Below are positions 52,170 through 61,982 of a stretch of 64,000 bases of DNA, piece after piece; the first letter of the stretch is position 1; each line of letters starts with the position of its first letter. The notes beneath the pieces are model-generated. The model was not told where the DNA came from and ran no database searches. It was given only the letters and a program-made list of their open reading frames with translations. Both the position numbers and the translations under genes were made by a program. This DNA comes from Cytophagales bacterium (lineage in GTDB: Bacteria; Bacteroidota; Bacteroidia; Cytophagales; Spirosomataceae): positions 62,001-126,000 of the forward strand of contig JAAFJE010000001.1 in the NCBI GenBank assembly GCA_013298025.1. The letters run 5' to 3'.

Positions 52170-52904
52170 ATGATGAAAAGATTCTTTGCCTATTGTGCCT
52201 ACGTGCTATGGTGCTTGGGCTCGCCTCAGTTGGCAGAGGCACAACAAAAAGAGGTCGCCAAACCAACCAAAGTAACATTCAGGGGTTTGTATAAATTTCC
52301 AGAATTGGATTTTTACACCATTGTTGCTGGAAAGAAAACACCTATCAAGGAAAGCTCTTCTTGGCAAATCGACCCTTGGAAAAGTTTGGTTGTACGAGCA
52401 GAATATACCCGTAACGCAACCATCGTAGCAAGATGCAAGGTGATGTATGCCAATATTCCAACCGAGATTTATTTGAGCAGTATCACCCACGATACCATTT
52501 TGTATGTTCGTAAGGCAGAAAAATGGGTCAATGCCGATAAAGTACTAGCAAATGCACCCACTACGCCCAAAGATACTCCTGTGCCTGTGGTTGTTGCCAA
52601 AGCAAGTGCCCCCAAACTAAAGCCTAAAGCTACAATAATCAAAGAAACTGTTAAGCCTAGCACCGTGCCTGCTACACCAAAAAAGGCAGTGGTTACGCCT
52701 GAAAAATCGTCGGTTATTCCTACCAAACTGGTGACGACAAGCGTTCCTGAAAAAGAAGAACCTATTTTGGCAGGTACACTCATCCCTCGGCGTGCCGAAC
52801 AACCGATTGTAAAAGCTAATAAGCCTAAATTTAAGCCCATTGTTGCCAAATCTGCCACAAAACGAGGACAAAGCATTACGCTGATGCCTGTGGCTGTGCA
52901 GTAA
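52170..52904 (+). CDS. Secreted protein with Pro/Lys/Thr-rich tail
   Basis: 244 residues with a signal peptide (FFAYCAYVLWCLGSPQLAEAQQ). The first about 100 mature residues look folded (VTFRGLYKFPELDFYTIVAG, LVVRAEYTRNATIVARCKVMYANIP). The rest, from about residue 120, is low-complexity, rich in Pro, Lys, Thr and Val (VPVVVAKASAPKLKPKATII). No family recognised. The tail resembles cell-wall-spanning or periplasmic linkers, which is a guess. Confidence 0.65.
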   Translation: MMKRFFAYCAYVLWCLGSPQLAEAQQKEVAKPTKVTFRGLYKFPELDFYTIVAGKKTPIKESSSWQIDPWKSLVVRAEYTRNATIVARCKVMYANIPTEIYLSSITHDTILYVRKAEKWVNADKVLANAPTTPKDTPVPVVVAKASAPKLKPKATIIKETVKPSTVPATPKKAVVTPEKSSVIPTKLVTTSVPEKEEPILAGTLIPRRAEQPIVKANKPKFKPIVAKSATKRGQSITLMPVAVQ

Positions 52905-53355
52905 GTTTTGTGTTGTTTTTAACTATTAAATACTTTATTTTCAAGGCACTAGCAGATTTAAAGTGCTAAGATTAAGAAATACATATTTCAATAAAATTAT
53001 ATTGCTTCTGCTATTGCCATATTGTTTCTGCTATTAATTGAAGCTAAGTATTAGAACGTAAAAATGTCTAAAACCTATAATAATCGCTGCTACATCACCT
53101 GTTGGCACAGACCATTGTGCAGACAAATCTACTAGGCTACTTACTCGAAATTGTAAAAAACTATTCTATGTTTTTCTTCCATCAATATGCCGTCGTGATG
53201 CGTACAACGGCTTGGCTTTTTCTTTCCCATAAACAGTATCAAAGTTATTTTTTTTTGAGTAATTTTTAGAAATGTACTACTTTTATGAAAAACCCTTGAG
53301 CAAGGTTTGACACGATAAAACCTTTTAGTACAAAATTCGCTCTATCTGTAATAGT
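52905..53355. other. 451-base gene-free region with a 20-bp direct duplication
   Basis: No coding frame. ATATTGCTTCTGCTATT (52999-53015) is repeated with one change at 53019-53035. A weak hairpin GCACT/AGTGC (52946-52950 and 52962-52966) follows the upstream gene. No promoter of the TAnnTTTG type was found. Confidence 0.55.
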
Positions 53356-53361
53356 ATGGTT

Positions 53362-54426
53362 ATGAAAAAAATCTATTTAATGGCAGGGCTGCTGCTTGCT
53401 GGTACAATGGTGCCAAGCACAGATACATTGGCCCAAAACAAGATGGACAAAATCCAATTAGTTGTAAAGAAAAACGAACAAAAAGTAGATGTGTTGGTTG
53501 ATGGACAACCCTTTACGGCGTACTTTTTTCCGAGCGATTCTATCCTCAAAAAACCTGTTTTATTCCCCATACGCACTTCCCGTGGTACAGTGATTACACG
53601 AGGGTATCCTTTTATGAAAAAAGCAGGCGAAAGAGTTGACCATCCGCATCACGTAGGTATGTGGCTCAATTATGAGTCGGTCAATGGCTTCGATTTTTGG
53701 AATAATTCTACTGCCATTCAAGACCGTAGCAAATACGGCACTATTCGACATACTGGCATTGAAAAAGTTGCCGGAGGACATGGCAAAGCCGAATTGCAAG
53801 TAACCGCCGATTGGATTGATACCGACGGCAAAGGCAAAACGCTTCTACAAGAAGAAACAACCTATCTGTTTTATGCAAAAGGCGACCAACGCATGATTGA
53901 TAGAATTACAAAATTGACCGCCCTCGATACCGAAGTAACTTTTGCCGATGTAAAAGACGGCTTGTTTGCTATTCGAGTAGCCAGAGAATTAGAGCATCCT
54001 TCTGATAAGCCCGATGTGTTTGTTGATGCCAACGGCATCGAAACCAAGGTTGATAAACTTGATAATACAGGTATTACGGGCCAATACCACGGCAGTAACG
54101 GCATTGATGGCGAAGCCGTATGGAGTACCCGTGGTACTTGGGTGAATCTATCGGGTAAAATCAAAGATGAGGCTATTTCTATTTGTATCATCGACCACCC
54201 ACAAAATGTGAGCTATCCTACCTATTGGCACGCACGAGGCTACGGTTTGTTTGCGGCCAATCCGCTTGGAGCAAAAGTGTTTAGCAAAGGAAAAGAAACA
54301 CTCAATTATAAGTTAGCTTCAGGCCAGTCGCTTACGCTTCGCTACCGTACTGTGATTACGTCGGGAAGAAAGGTGAGTGACGAAGAATATAACCAATTGG
54401 CCAAAGAGTTTGCTAATCTGAATTAA
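53362..54426 (+). CDS. DUF6807 (PmoA family) secreted protein
   Basis: 354 residues from the ATG at 53362 (MKKIYLMAGLLLAGTMV); an in-frame ATG at 53356 would add two residues. A signal peptide ends near LAQN. Typical DUF6807/PmoA motifs are GQPFTAYFF, KPVLFPIRTSRGTVITRGYP, DHPHHVGMWLNYESVNGFDFW and GLFAIRVAREL. Members often lie next to oxidoreductases or in carbohydrate clusters in Bacteroidota, but the activity is unknown despite the PmoA name; no methane monooxygenase genes are present here. Confidence 0.85.
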   Translation: MKKIYLMAGLLLAGTMVPSTDTLAQNKMDKIQLVVKKNEQKVDVLVDGQPFTAYFFPSDSILKKPVLFPIRTSRGTVITRGYPFMKKAGERVDHPHHVGMWLNYESVNGFDFWNNSTAIQDRSKYGTIRHTGIEKVAGGHGKAELQVTADWIDTDGKGKTLLQEETTYLFYAKGDQRMIDRITKLTALDTEVTFADVKDGLFAIRVARELEHPSDKPDVFVDANGIETKVDKLDNTGITGQYHGSNGIDGEAVWSTRGTWVNLSGKIKDEAISICIIDHPQNVSYPTYWHARGYGLFAANPLGAKVFSKGKETLNYKLASGQSLTLRYRTVITSGRKVSDEEYNQLAKEFANLN

Positions 54427-54653
54427 AAATCGGAGTCAGTTTGATGAAATGCTCGTAGTATGGATAATTCAATTTTAAGATAAATAGGCTTTAGACGAAA
54501 TATGGTTTTTTGTCGATAAAATTTTATTTTTTATTGATTAAACCTTTGTATGTATAGACCTATCTAAGTGATTGTATGTTGAGGTAAAAGAAAGCGATAA
54601 GTACTTTTATCTAGTTTCAACATATTTTATCCATTAAACTTTCCATATCAACC

Positions 54654-55004
54654 ATGAAAAAAGCCATGCTCACGGCGGCTGTATTTGCAGGACTAGCACT
54701 TACTGCCCAAGCCCAAACCACTGACACACCTACTACAGAGAAAAAAGAACACCATGGACACGGAGAAAAGAAAAAAGAAAAGTTGGAAGCTAAATTAGCC
54801 AACATGACTCCGGAAGAAAAAGCGAAATTTGAAGCCAAACTTGCTGAGAAAAAAGCGCAATGGGCAAATCTTAGCCCTGAAGAAAAAGCTGCTGCCAAGG
54901 AGAAAAGAAAAGAATTGAAGGATGAATGGAAAAGCATGACTCCTGACGAGAAAAAGGCAGCAAAAGCTGAATGGAAGGCGAGCCATGGTAAAAAAGGCGG
55001 CTAA
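54654..55004 (+). CDS. Small secreted Lys/Glu-rich helical protein
   Basis: 116 residues with a signal peptide (KKAMLTAAVFAGLALTAQAQ). The mature part is Lys/Glu/Ala-rich and highly charged, with three related units of about 26 residues beginning MTPEEKAKFEAKLAEKK, LSPEEKAAAKEKRKELK and MTPDEKKAAKAEWKASH. Such (M/L)(T/S)P(E/D)EK units form helices and occur in periplasmic chaperone- or metal-responsive-like small proteins. It follows no operon partner and has a strong terminator. Function unknown. Confidence 0.75.
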   Translation: MKKAMLTAAVFAGLALTAQAQTTDTPTTEKKEHHGHGEKKKEKLEAKLANMTPEEKAKFEAKLAEKKAQWANLSPEEKAAAKEKRKELKDEWKSMTPDEKKAAKAEWKASHGKKGG

Positions 55005-55015
55005 TACATCAAACT

Positions 55016-55086
55016 AAACGATTGCCTAAATGTACTGTTCAAGGCTTTTGCCAATGAATAGTATTTTTAGGCAATCGTTTTCTTTT
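55016..55086 (+). terminator. Terminator after the Lys/Glu-rich protein gene
   Basis: 15-bp stem, AAACGATTGCCTAAA (55016-55030) / TTTAGGCAATCGTTT (55066-55080), followed by TCTTTT. Confidence 0.9.
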
Positions 55087-55096
55087 CCCTCACGTT

Positions 55097-56038
55097 ATGA
55101 AACCACTATTCTCCGCTTTGCTTACTATACTGGCTTGGAGTAGCTTGAGCCTCATTGGATTGGCTCAACAAACCAATCGCCAAACAATGACTGACGATGA
55201 AATGAATCAACTCATCGACAGCCTAGTGGTCAATCAGGCAAGTTCTGAATTGATTATCAATCTCAATTACCAAAATCGTACTTTTTTTGCAGGAAGAGAT
55301 TTGGGGGTTAATCAGTGGAATAGTACTTGTAGTTTTTCTTATTACCATAAAACAGGCTTGTATGCCGATTTGAGTAGTTTTTTGTACGGCAAAAGTTCGC
55401 CTGTATGGCAAATGTCTGCGGTATCGCTAGGGTATATGAAAGACCTAAATAATTGGTCTGTTTCGCTAGATGCTGGTAGAATGATAGAAACAAACCCCGA
55501 CCCCAACTATCCCAACCAAGTTCCCAATTGGGTTTCGGCATCGTTGAGTTATACGTTTGATAAACTAGTGCCGATGGTTGATTATACCTTACTTTTCGGT
55601 AATGAAACAGCCAAACGCCTTCGTACAGGTTTTTCTTACTATCAGTCTTTTGTAAAAGTCGGTTTTTTCGATAGAGTAAGCCTTGTCCCCAAAGTAACTG
55701 CTGTTTTCGGCAACCAAGACATCACATACGCTCAATATTGGACAGGGGCTAATTTATACAGTACCGATACAGGTACTTCGACGACTACAAAGAAAAATCC
55801 TTTCAACCAAGTAGTGACTAAACTTGGCAAAAAACAACAAGCCCAAACAGGAACACTATCGTACTTTGGCATCATGGCTACAGATGTAGCGTTGAGCGTA
55901 AGTGCTACGAAACACAATATCAGGCTCAATTTTACCCCACATCTGGTAAAACCTATCAAACTTTACACAGGAGAAGACATCAGTACAGCCTGGAAATTCT
56001 TTTTTTCCACCAGTTTAAGTTATACTTTACGTAACTAA
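55097..56038 (+). CDS. Outer-membrane beta-barrel-like protein
   Basis: 313 residues with a signal peptide ending in GLAQ. The mature chain is mostly amphipathic beta strands (SELIINLNYQNRTFF, SVSLDAGRMIETN, NWVSASLSYTFDK, LRTGFSYYQSFVKVGFFDRV, FFFSTSLSYTLRN) and ends on a polar beta strand, suggesting an outer-membrane barrel. No family recognised. Its start lies 11 bases after the T tract of the preceding terminator, so it needs its own promoter or reads through. Confidence 0.75.
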   Translation: MKPLFSALLTILAWSSLSLIGLAQQTNRQTMTDDEMNQLIDSLVVNQASSELIINLNYQNRTFFAGRDLGVNQWNSTCSFSYYHKTGLYADLSSFLYGKSSPVWQMSAVSLGYMKDLNNWSVSLDAGRMIETNPDPNYPNQVPNWVSASLSYTFDKLVPMVDYTLLFGNETAKRLRTGFSYYQSFVKVGFFDRVSLVPKVTAVFGNQDITYAQYWTGANLYSTDTGTSTTTKKNPFNQVVTKLGKKQQAQTGTLSYFGIMATDVALSVSATKHNIRLNFTPHLVKPIKLYTGEDISTAWKFFFSTSLSYTLRN

Positions 56039-56065
56039 AGCCATAAATTTGAGGAGAAAAGCTTG

Positions 56066-56095
56066 ACCCTATTCATATAAAAGAATAGGGTTTTG
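56066..56095 (+). terminator. Terminator of the barrel protein gene
   Basis: 9-bp stem ACCCTATTC (56066-56074) / GAATAGGGT (56083-56091), followed by TTTG. Confidence 0.8.
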
Positions 56096-56132
56096 CGTTA
56101 TAAGGTAGCAATTATCACTGTAATCCAAACAA

Positions 56133-56798
56133 ATGGCTATGTTTTCTTTCATTGCAGCCTTTTTTATGTCGCTACCCATTTTCGATTCTACCTTGTATCA
56201 AATGTCTGAGGAGGCATTTTGGCGTTTACCGAGTGTACAACAGCCCATTGATGTATATCATCCCAACTATGAGTTGTTGGATGCCGCACTTTTCCATCAA
56301 ACCAACCACCATCGCAGACAGTATGGTTTAGCTCCCTTGCAGTATCGTTTGGGCGTACACCAAGCCGCTCGCTTTCATAGCGAAGCCATGATTTACCAAA
56401 ATTTTTATTCACATGGCTCGCCTATGCATGGTATGGAAAGTTTTGATAGAAGAATAAAACACTTTGATGGACAGTTTCGTACCATTGCCGAAAACATTGC
56501 CGAAATGGGTATTTTGCAAACAGGTAGAGATAACAGCTATTGTTTTGATACTCATGCCGATGGTAGTTATTTTTATATAGACTGCAAAACGCAGCGGCCA
56601 ATGCCCATGTTGAGCTACCAAACCCTTGCCCAAAAAGCCCTTGATTTATGGATGCACTCGAAAGGACATCGGCAAAATATCCTTAGCTCTGCCATGTTGT
56701 ATATGGGTTGTGCTGGGCAAATCAGTCTTTATCCATATACTACGCCACAAGGGCCGTATATTCGGCTTACGCAAGATTTTGCAGGACAAGCTTTGTGA
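56133..56798 (+). CDS. CAP-domain (SCP/PR-1-like) protein
   Basis: 221 residues, probably exported (hydrophobic start AMFSFIAAFFMSLPIF). The CAP domain spans about 50-215: NHHRRQYGLAPLQYRLGVHQAARFHSEAM, FYSHGSPMHGMESF, IAENIAEMG, ALDLWMHSKGHRQNIL and IRLTQDFAGQ. The His and Glu residues of the CAP cavity (HSEAM, AENIAE, SKGHRQN) are present. Bacterial CAP proteins are secreted and mostly uncharacterised. A 12-bp stem terminator follows. Confidence 0.9.
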   Translation: MAMFSFIAAFFMSLPIFDSTLYQMSEEAFWRLPSVQQPIDVYHPNYELLDAALFHQTNHHRRQYGLAPLQYRLGVHQAARFHSEAMIYQNFYSHGSPMHGMESFDRRIKHFDGQFRTIAENIAEMGILQTGRDNSYCFDTHADGSYFYIDCKTQRPMPMLSYQTLAQKALDLWMHSKGHRQNILSSAMLYMGCAGQISLYPYTTPQGPYIRLTQDFAGQAL

Positions 56799-56842
56799 CG
56801 TTGTTGTATCAGATTTTGGCTGTGTACTGTTACCTTAAAAAT

Positions 56843-56888
56843 AGAAAAAATACGAAACAGAGCTTGTAGCAGGTGGCGTATTTTTTCT
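56843..56888 (+). terminator. Terminator of the CAP protein gene
   Basis: Stem AGAAAAAATACG (56843-56854) / CGTATTTTTTCT (56877-56888), with the T tract inside the right arm. Confidence 0.75.
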
Positions 56889-57067
56889 GTCAAATTCAGT
56901 TAACTACCCAATCGTCTAAAATCAGCCAATTGATATACTTTTTAGAAACAAATACCATTCTTTATTTCCCATAGCATCTATAAAATCGGCTAAATCCAAC
57001 ATTTCAGGTACATTTCAAAGAGTAAATATTCCTTTTACCTTGCTACAATCTTTGAACCACTCTACCA

Positions 57068-57478
57068 TCAAGCCTCTTGCTTCCGATAGGATGTTGGCTC
57101 TAATAAATCCCAAAGATTGCCGTACAAATCTTCAAATACCGCTACTGTGCCATAGGGTTCTTCTTGCGGTAATCGTACAAAATGAACGCCTTTGGCACAC
57201 ATATTTTGGTAATCTCTCCAAAAATCATCGGTATATAAAAACAAAAATACCCGGCCGCCTGCTTGGTTGCCGATAGCCTTTTGTTGGATTTCGTTACTGG
57301 CTTTTGCCAACAGCAAACACGTTTCGGTGGCATGAGGCGGACTAAGCAAAACCCAACGTTTTTCGCTCGACAATGGCGTATCTTCTAGCAATTGAAAGCC
57401 TAATTTTTCTACATAAAAAGCAATGGCTTCGTCATAATCTTCAACGAGCAAGGCTATATGAGCGATGTATTGTTTCAT
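57068..57478 (-). CDS. VOC-family protein (glyoxalase-like)
   Basis: 136 residues with the two beta-alpha-beta-beta-beta modules of the vicinal oxygen chelate fold: HIALLVEDYDEAIAFYVEKLG at the start and GTVAVFEDLYGNLWDLLEP at the end, carrying potential metal ligands (His7, Glu near 117 and Glu near 127). Members include glyoxalase I, dioxygenases and antibiotic-binding proteins; which type this is cannot be told. It begins 15 bases after the TolC-type gene, so it is the last gene of the efflux operon. Confidence 0.85.
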   Translation of the reverse strand: MKQYIAHIALLVEDYDEAIAFYVEKLGFQLLEDTPLSSEKRWVLLSPPHATETCLLLAKASNEIQQKAIGNQAGGRVFLFLYTDDFWRDYQNMCAKGVHFVRLPQEEPYGTVAVFEDLYGNLWDLLEPTSYRKQEA

Positions 57479-57492
57479 GATACAAGCACTTT

Positions 57493-58791
57493 TTACATCA
57501 ACAAATACGCCAATTGCTTGATATTGACCTCGGCTAGTTTGGCGGCGTAGCTCAGGTTGTTAAGGCGATAGCCTGCATTTTCGTAGGTTTGTTGAGCCAA
57601 TTTCACATCTACAATTGTGGCTTGTCCTAGTTGAAAACGAGTCATCGTAAGGGTCAATAATTTATCAGAAAGCTCAAAGTTTTTCTGTTCTATATCCAAT
57701 TGTTTCAAAGCATTCTGATACGACTGCCACGCTTTTGTGGCATTTGCCTGATAGTTTTGGATAATGGTTTCACGCTGCAACGAAGCCGTTTGGGTATTGA
57801 TTTTAGCAATTTGTTCTTGGCGTTTGTTTACACTTCCTGTATAAAGAGGCATCGTCACACTCACCCCAATGAGCGGCCCATACACTTGGTTGAGCAAGGT
57901 AAAACCTGCCCCGCTTTGGTTACGGCTATAATTGACCCCAGCATTCAGCGAAACGGTTGGCAACTGGCGAGCAATGGTTTCTTTTTCAAGCAGTTGACTA
58001 ATCACAATTTGCTGTTCAGCCGCCTGAATATCAGGGTTTTTCAAAATATTAGGTTTAATACTCTCCCATTGTAAAGCTTTATCAACAACAATGCTGTCGC
58101 TCACGCTAATAACGTCATCGGGCTTTTGTGTAAGGGTGCGTAACAAATCGGTTTTGGCTTGGTCAATTACCAATTTTTGGTTTTGAATCGCTTGTGTTTG
58201 GGCGTTTACATCGAGTTGGGCTTGCAAATAATCGGCATCATTCGACATTCCTACGCTTCTACGAGTTTCGATAACCGTGAGTTTTTGTTTAGAAACTTCC
58301 AAAGATTTTTCTAAGGTAGCCACAAATTTTTGTTGCTGTACCACAGCATAATACCTCAACATGACGTTGGCAATGACACCTTGCACAACCGAATTTAATT
58401 GCGTTTGACTCAGTTTTTGTAATTCCTCTAAACGCTTTTTGGTGGTGACAATGCGTTGCCCATTGTACAATACCATACTCCCCGAAACGTTGGCGGTAGT
58501 GTTGTTGGCATACACGCCATTTCGGTTGATAGACGTACCATTGCTCAAATCTTGGTTGAGGTTGGTCAGCTGCTGGGTATTGTTTAGTGCAGCGTTGACG
58601 GTTGGCAAGCCTCCTGCTATACCATAATGGTTATTGATGGTATTGACCGACTGCGTATTTTTTGCAATTTGAATTTCTAAACTATTTTTCAAAGCTATAC
58701 CAATGGCATCGTTGAGGCTGAGGCTTTGTTGAGCAAACATTCCCAGAGGCAACAACATGAAAGCTGTGGTATATAGAACAAAATTTTTCAT
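57493..58791 (-). CDS. TolC-family outer-membrane efflux channel
   Basis: 432 residues from the ATG at 58791; the longer frame begins with TTG at 58797. A signal peptide (LYTTAFMLLPLGMFAQQ) precedes the two repeated alpha-barrel/beta-strand halves typical of TolC proteins, with SLNDAIGIALKNSLEIQIAKN, a Gln/Asn/Thr-rich helical body and VDVKLAQQTYENAGYRL at the end. It forms the outer-membrane exit for the RND pump coded just upstream; the gap to the permease gene is 39 bases. Confidence 0.92.
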   Translation of the reverse strand: MKNFVLYTTAFMLLPLGMFAQQSLSLNDAIGIALKNSLEIQIAKNTQSVNTINNHYGIAGGLPTVNAALNNTQQLTNLNQDLSNGTSINRNGVYANNTTANVSGSMVLYNGQRIVTTKKRLEELQKLSQTQLNSVVQGVIANVMLRYYAVVQQQKFVATLEKSLEVSKQKLTVIETRRSVGMSNDADYLQAQLDVNAQTQAIQNQKLVIDQAKTDLLRTLTQKPDDVISVSDSIVVDKALQWESIKPNILKNPDIQAAEQQIVISQLLEKETIARQLPTVSLNAGVNYSRNQSGAGFTLLNQVYGPLIGVSVTMPLYTGSVNKRQEQIAKINTQTASLQRETIIQNYQANATKAWQSYQNALKQLDIEQKNFELSDKLLTLTMTRFQLGQATIVDVKLAQQTYENAGYRLNNLSYAAKLAEVNIKQLAYLLM

Positions 58792-58830
58792 TGACAAATT
58801 TTTGTAAGTTGTGAGTAATGAGTTCCAGCT

Positions 58831-61800
58831 TTAAGCCACTTCGTCGAGTATTTCAGCCTCGGATGTAACGCCTACTTTTTTCCCCGAAACAAAAGTATAA
58901 ACCGCCGGAATCACAAAGAGCGTTAGAATCAACGAGAATATGATACCGCCAACGACCACAATACCCAAAGGAATACGACTGGTAGCCGCAGCCCCAAGAC
59001 TCAGGGCAATAGGCAATGCACCCAACGACGTAGCCAAACTGGTCATCAAAATCGGACGTAAACGCTGCACGGAGGCTTCGATAACGGCTTCTCTCAAAGA
59101 CAATCCTTCGGCACGCTTATGGTTGGCAAATTCTACAATCAAAATACCATTTTTCGTTACCAGACCAATCAGCATAATCATGCCAATTTGGGAGAAAATA
59201 TTGAGCGTTTGGTTGAATAGCCACAAACTCAGTAAAGCTCCTGCCAATGCCAATGGCACAGTAATCATGATGGTGAGTGGGTCTTTGAAGCTTTCAAACT
59301 GAGCCGCCAATAGCAAATAAATCAGCGCCAAGGCAAGTATAAAGGCAAAGCTTGTATTCGACGAACTTTCGGCATAATCTCTCGACGGGCCGTTGAGGGC
59401 TGTTTGAAAAGAGCTATCAAGCACCTGTTTACCAATGCTTTGCATAGCTTTTACTCCATCGCCAATCGTTTTACCCTCTGCCAAAGAAGCCGATATAATG
59501 GCCGATTTCAGACGGTTGAAATGGTAAATTGTAGGCGGATTACTGCTTTCTTCGATATGTACTACGGCACTCAACGGAATACGCTCATTGCGACTATTGG
59601 TTACGTACAAATGCTCAATGTCTAAAGGTTGCTTGCGGTCTTTGCGTTCTACTTGGGCAATTACTTGGTACTGGCGACCATTTCTGGTAAAGTACGCCAA
59701 GCGTCTGCCCGAAAACGCTCCTTGCACCGCACTTACCACATCTTGTGTACTAAGCCCCAAATCACGAATTTTAATGCGGTCGAAAGTAAGTAGTAATTCG
59801 GGTTTATTGAATTTTAGGTTTACGTCCACGTTTTGGAATGTCTTGTCGTTGCGGGCTTGTTCCATAAACTTCGGTATCACCTGTTTGATTTTATCCAAAT
59901 CTACATTTTGAATCACATACTGCACAGGTAACGCCCCTCTCGACCCCAAGCCTACCGAAATGGTTTGCTCTTGTACAGCAAAAATTCGGGCGTTATTAAA
60001 CTCAACCAGCTTCTTGTTCATGTCTTTGGCTAAAACTGCTTGGCTGCGTTTGCGTTGCTGTGGCGGTACTAGCCCAACCCTTGCTATAGACGAGTTGGTA
60101 CCACCAAAGCCCCCAAAACCCGGTACGGCATTAAAGACAAAATCTTTTTCAGGGATAGAGTCGTTCAAATAAGCCGTTAGCTCATCTGATACCCGTTGTG
60201 TATATTGAAAACTCGAACCTTCGGGAGCAGTGATGGTAAAACGCACACTACTTTTATCTTCCATCGGAGCAATTTCGCTTTGGAGGTTTTTTCCTGTAAA
60301 CCAAATGATACCTCCGCAAACCAATACAATTACCCAAGCCACCCAACGGTTACGCATGAAGCCACTTAGCATTCGTTTGTAGCCCGATTCCATGCCTGTA
60401 AAGAAAGGCTCGGTTTTGGTATAAAACCAGCCGTGCCCTCCGTTTTTACGGCTCATATATACATTCAGTACAGGCGTAATGGTAAGCGATACAAAGGCAG
60501 AAATCAATACCGCACCAGCCACCACAATACCAAACTCACGGAACAAACGACCCACGAAACCTTGCAAGAAAATAACGGGCAAAAACACCACCGCCAAGGT
60601 AAGCGAGGTAGAAATTACGGCAAAGAAAATTTCTTTACTTCCTTCCAAAGCCGCTTTTCTGATAGGCATTCCTTCTTCTAATTTTCTAAAAATATTTTCG
60701 GTGACAACAATCCCATCATCCACCACCAAGCCTGTTGCCAACACGATGCCAAGCAAGGTAAGTACATTGATAGAAAAGCCTGCCCAATACATTACAAAGA
60801 AAGTGGCAATCAACGAAATAGGAATATCTATCAAGGGACGAATGGCAATCAGCCAATCTCTGAAAAACAAAAAGATAACAATAATTACCAAACCTACCGA
60901 AATCAAAAGCGTTTCTTCTACTTCTTTGAGTGAATTACGTACATTTCGAGTATTATCAATGAGTAATTTAAACTGAATATCCGACTTATTTTCTTTCTGA
61001 ATATCGTCTAAACGCTTATAAAATTCGTCGGCAATTTGGATGTAATTCGCTCCAGGCTGAGGTACAATAGCCAAGCCTACGGCTGGCACACCATTGTATT
61101 TCCAAGCGGTTTCGAGGCTTTCAGGGCCCAATTCAACAGAAGCTACATCACCAAGGCGTACTATGCCGTTGGCATCTTGTACAAGGATGAGGTCACGAAA
61201 TTGCTGTTCGTTGGTAAAACGCCCCATCGCTCTGATGGTCATTTCGGTATTGTCGCCATAGATTTTTCCAGCAGGAATCTCTACGTTTTCTTTTGCCAAA
61301 GCGGTTTGAATTTGCGTAAACGAAATATTGTGGGCGTTCATCAAATCGGGTTTGAGCCACAAACGCATGGCATACCGTTTTTGTCCCAAGATATTTACCC
61401 CACTTACATCGTTGATGGTCTGAAAACGTTGTTGTAAAATGTTTTCAGCATAATCACTCAATTCCAACAAGCTTTTGCTTTTACTTTGAATCGCCAACAA
61501 CAAAATGAAGTCGCTATTGGCATCAGCTTTAGAAACCACTGGTGGAGCATCAATATCTTGAGGCAAATTGCGGGTAGCTTGTGCCACTTTGTCACGCACA
61601 TCGCTGGCGGCGGCTTCAAGCTCTACGCCCAAATTGAACTCTACCGAAATATTGCTACTTCCCAAGGTGCTAGAAGAAGTAATAGACCGAATCCCTGGAA
61701 TACCGTTGATTTGTTTTTCTAAAGGCTCGGTAATTTGGTTTTCGATGATGTCGGGATTGGCACCCGTATAAGCCGTTTGCACCGTTACAATCGGAGGGTC

Positions 61801-61920
61801 GATGGCGGGATAATCCCGTACCGACAAAAACGAAAAACCCACCGCTCCGAAAAGCACAATCAGGATATTCATCACTGTTGCAAAAATGGGTCTTTTTAAA
61901 GATAATTCTGAAATATTCAT
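58831..61920 (-). CDS. RND-family multidrug efflux permease (AcrB type)
   Basis: 1029 residues, the normal length for AcrB/MexB-type pumps: twelve membrane helices with two large periplasmic loops. Seen are MNISELSLKRPIFATVMNIL at the start, DYPAIDPPIVTVQTAYTGANP, the proton-relay aspartates in GLVVDDGIVVTENI (near 402-403), SFVSLTITPVL-like signatures and GLVTKNGILIVEFAN in helix 10-11. It drives export of drugs, bile-like compounds or lipids by proton flow. It sits in the middle of the adaptor-permease-channel operon. Confidence 0.96.
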   Translation of the reverse strand: MNISELSLKRPIFATVMNILIVLFGAVGFSFLSVRDYPAIDPPIVTVQTAYTGANPDIIENQITEPLEKQINGIPGIRSITSSSTLGSSNISVEFNLGVELEAAASDVRDKVAQATRNLPQDIDAPPVVSKADANSDFILLLAIQSKSKSLLELSDYAENILQQRFQTINDVSGVNILGQKRYAMRLWLKPDLMNAHNISFTQIQTALAKENVEIPAGKIYGDNTEMTIRAMGRFTNEQQFRDLILVQDANGIVRLGDVASVELGPESLETAWKYNGVPAVGLAIVPQPGANYIQIADEFYKRLDDIQKENKSDIQFKLLIDNTRNVRNSLKEVEETLLISVGLVIIVIFLFFRDWLIAIRPLIDIPISLIATFFVMYWAGFSINVLTLLGIVLATGLVVDDGIVVTENIFRKLEEGMPIRKAALEGSKEIFFAVISTSLTLAVVFLPVIFLQGFVGRLFREFGIVVAGAVLISAFVSLTITPVLNVYMSRKNGGHGWFYTKTEPFFTGMESGYKRMLSGFMRNRWVAWVIVLVCGGIIWFTGKNLQSEIAPMEDKSSVRFTITAPEGSSFQYTQRVSDELTAYLNDSIPEKDFVFNAVPGFGGFGGTNSSIARVGLVPPQQRKRSQAVLAKDMNKKLVEFNNARIFAVQEQTISVGLGSRGALPVQYVIQNVDLDKIKQVIPKFMEQARNDKTFQNVDVNLKFNKPELLLTFDRIKIRDLGLSTQDVVSAVQGAFSGRRLAYFTRNGRQYQVIAQVERKDRKQPLDIEHLYVTNSRNERIPLSAVVHIEESSNPPTIYHFNRLKSAIISASLAEGKTIGDGVKAMQSIGKQVLDSSFQTALNGPSRDYAESSSNTSFAFILALALIYLLLAAQFESFKDPLTIMITVPLALAGALLSLWLFNQTLNIFSQIGMIMLIGLVTKNGILIVEFANHKRAEGLSLREAVIEASVQRLRPILMTSLATSLGALPIALSLGAAATSRIPLGIVVVGGIIFSLILTLFVIPAVYTFVSGKKVGVTSEAEILDEVA

Positions 61921-61982
61921 AATCGAGAATAATTTGCTAATTCAAGAATTGGCACTTGAGAAAAGGGTGAGTTGTGCTTGGG

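Noticed and set aside
53362-54426. Methane monooxygenase subunit (PmoA)
   Set aside because: The family name PmoA for DUF6807 is misleading; no membrane helices of the particulate enzyme and no pmoB/pmoC genes.
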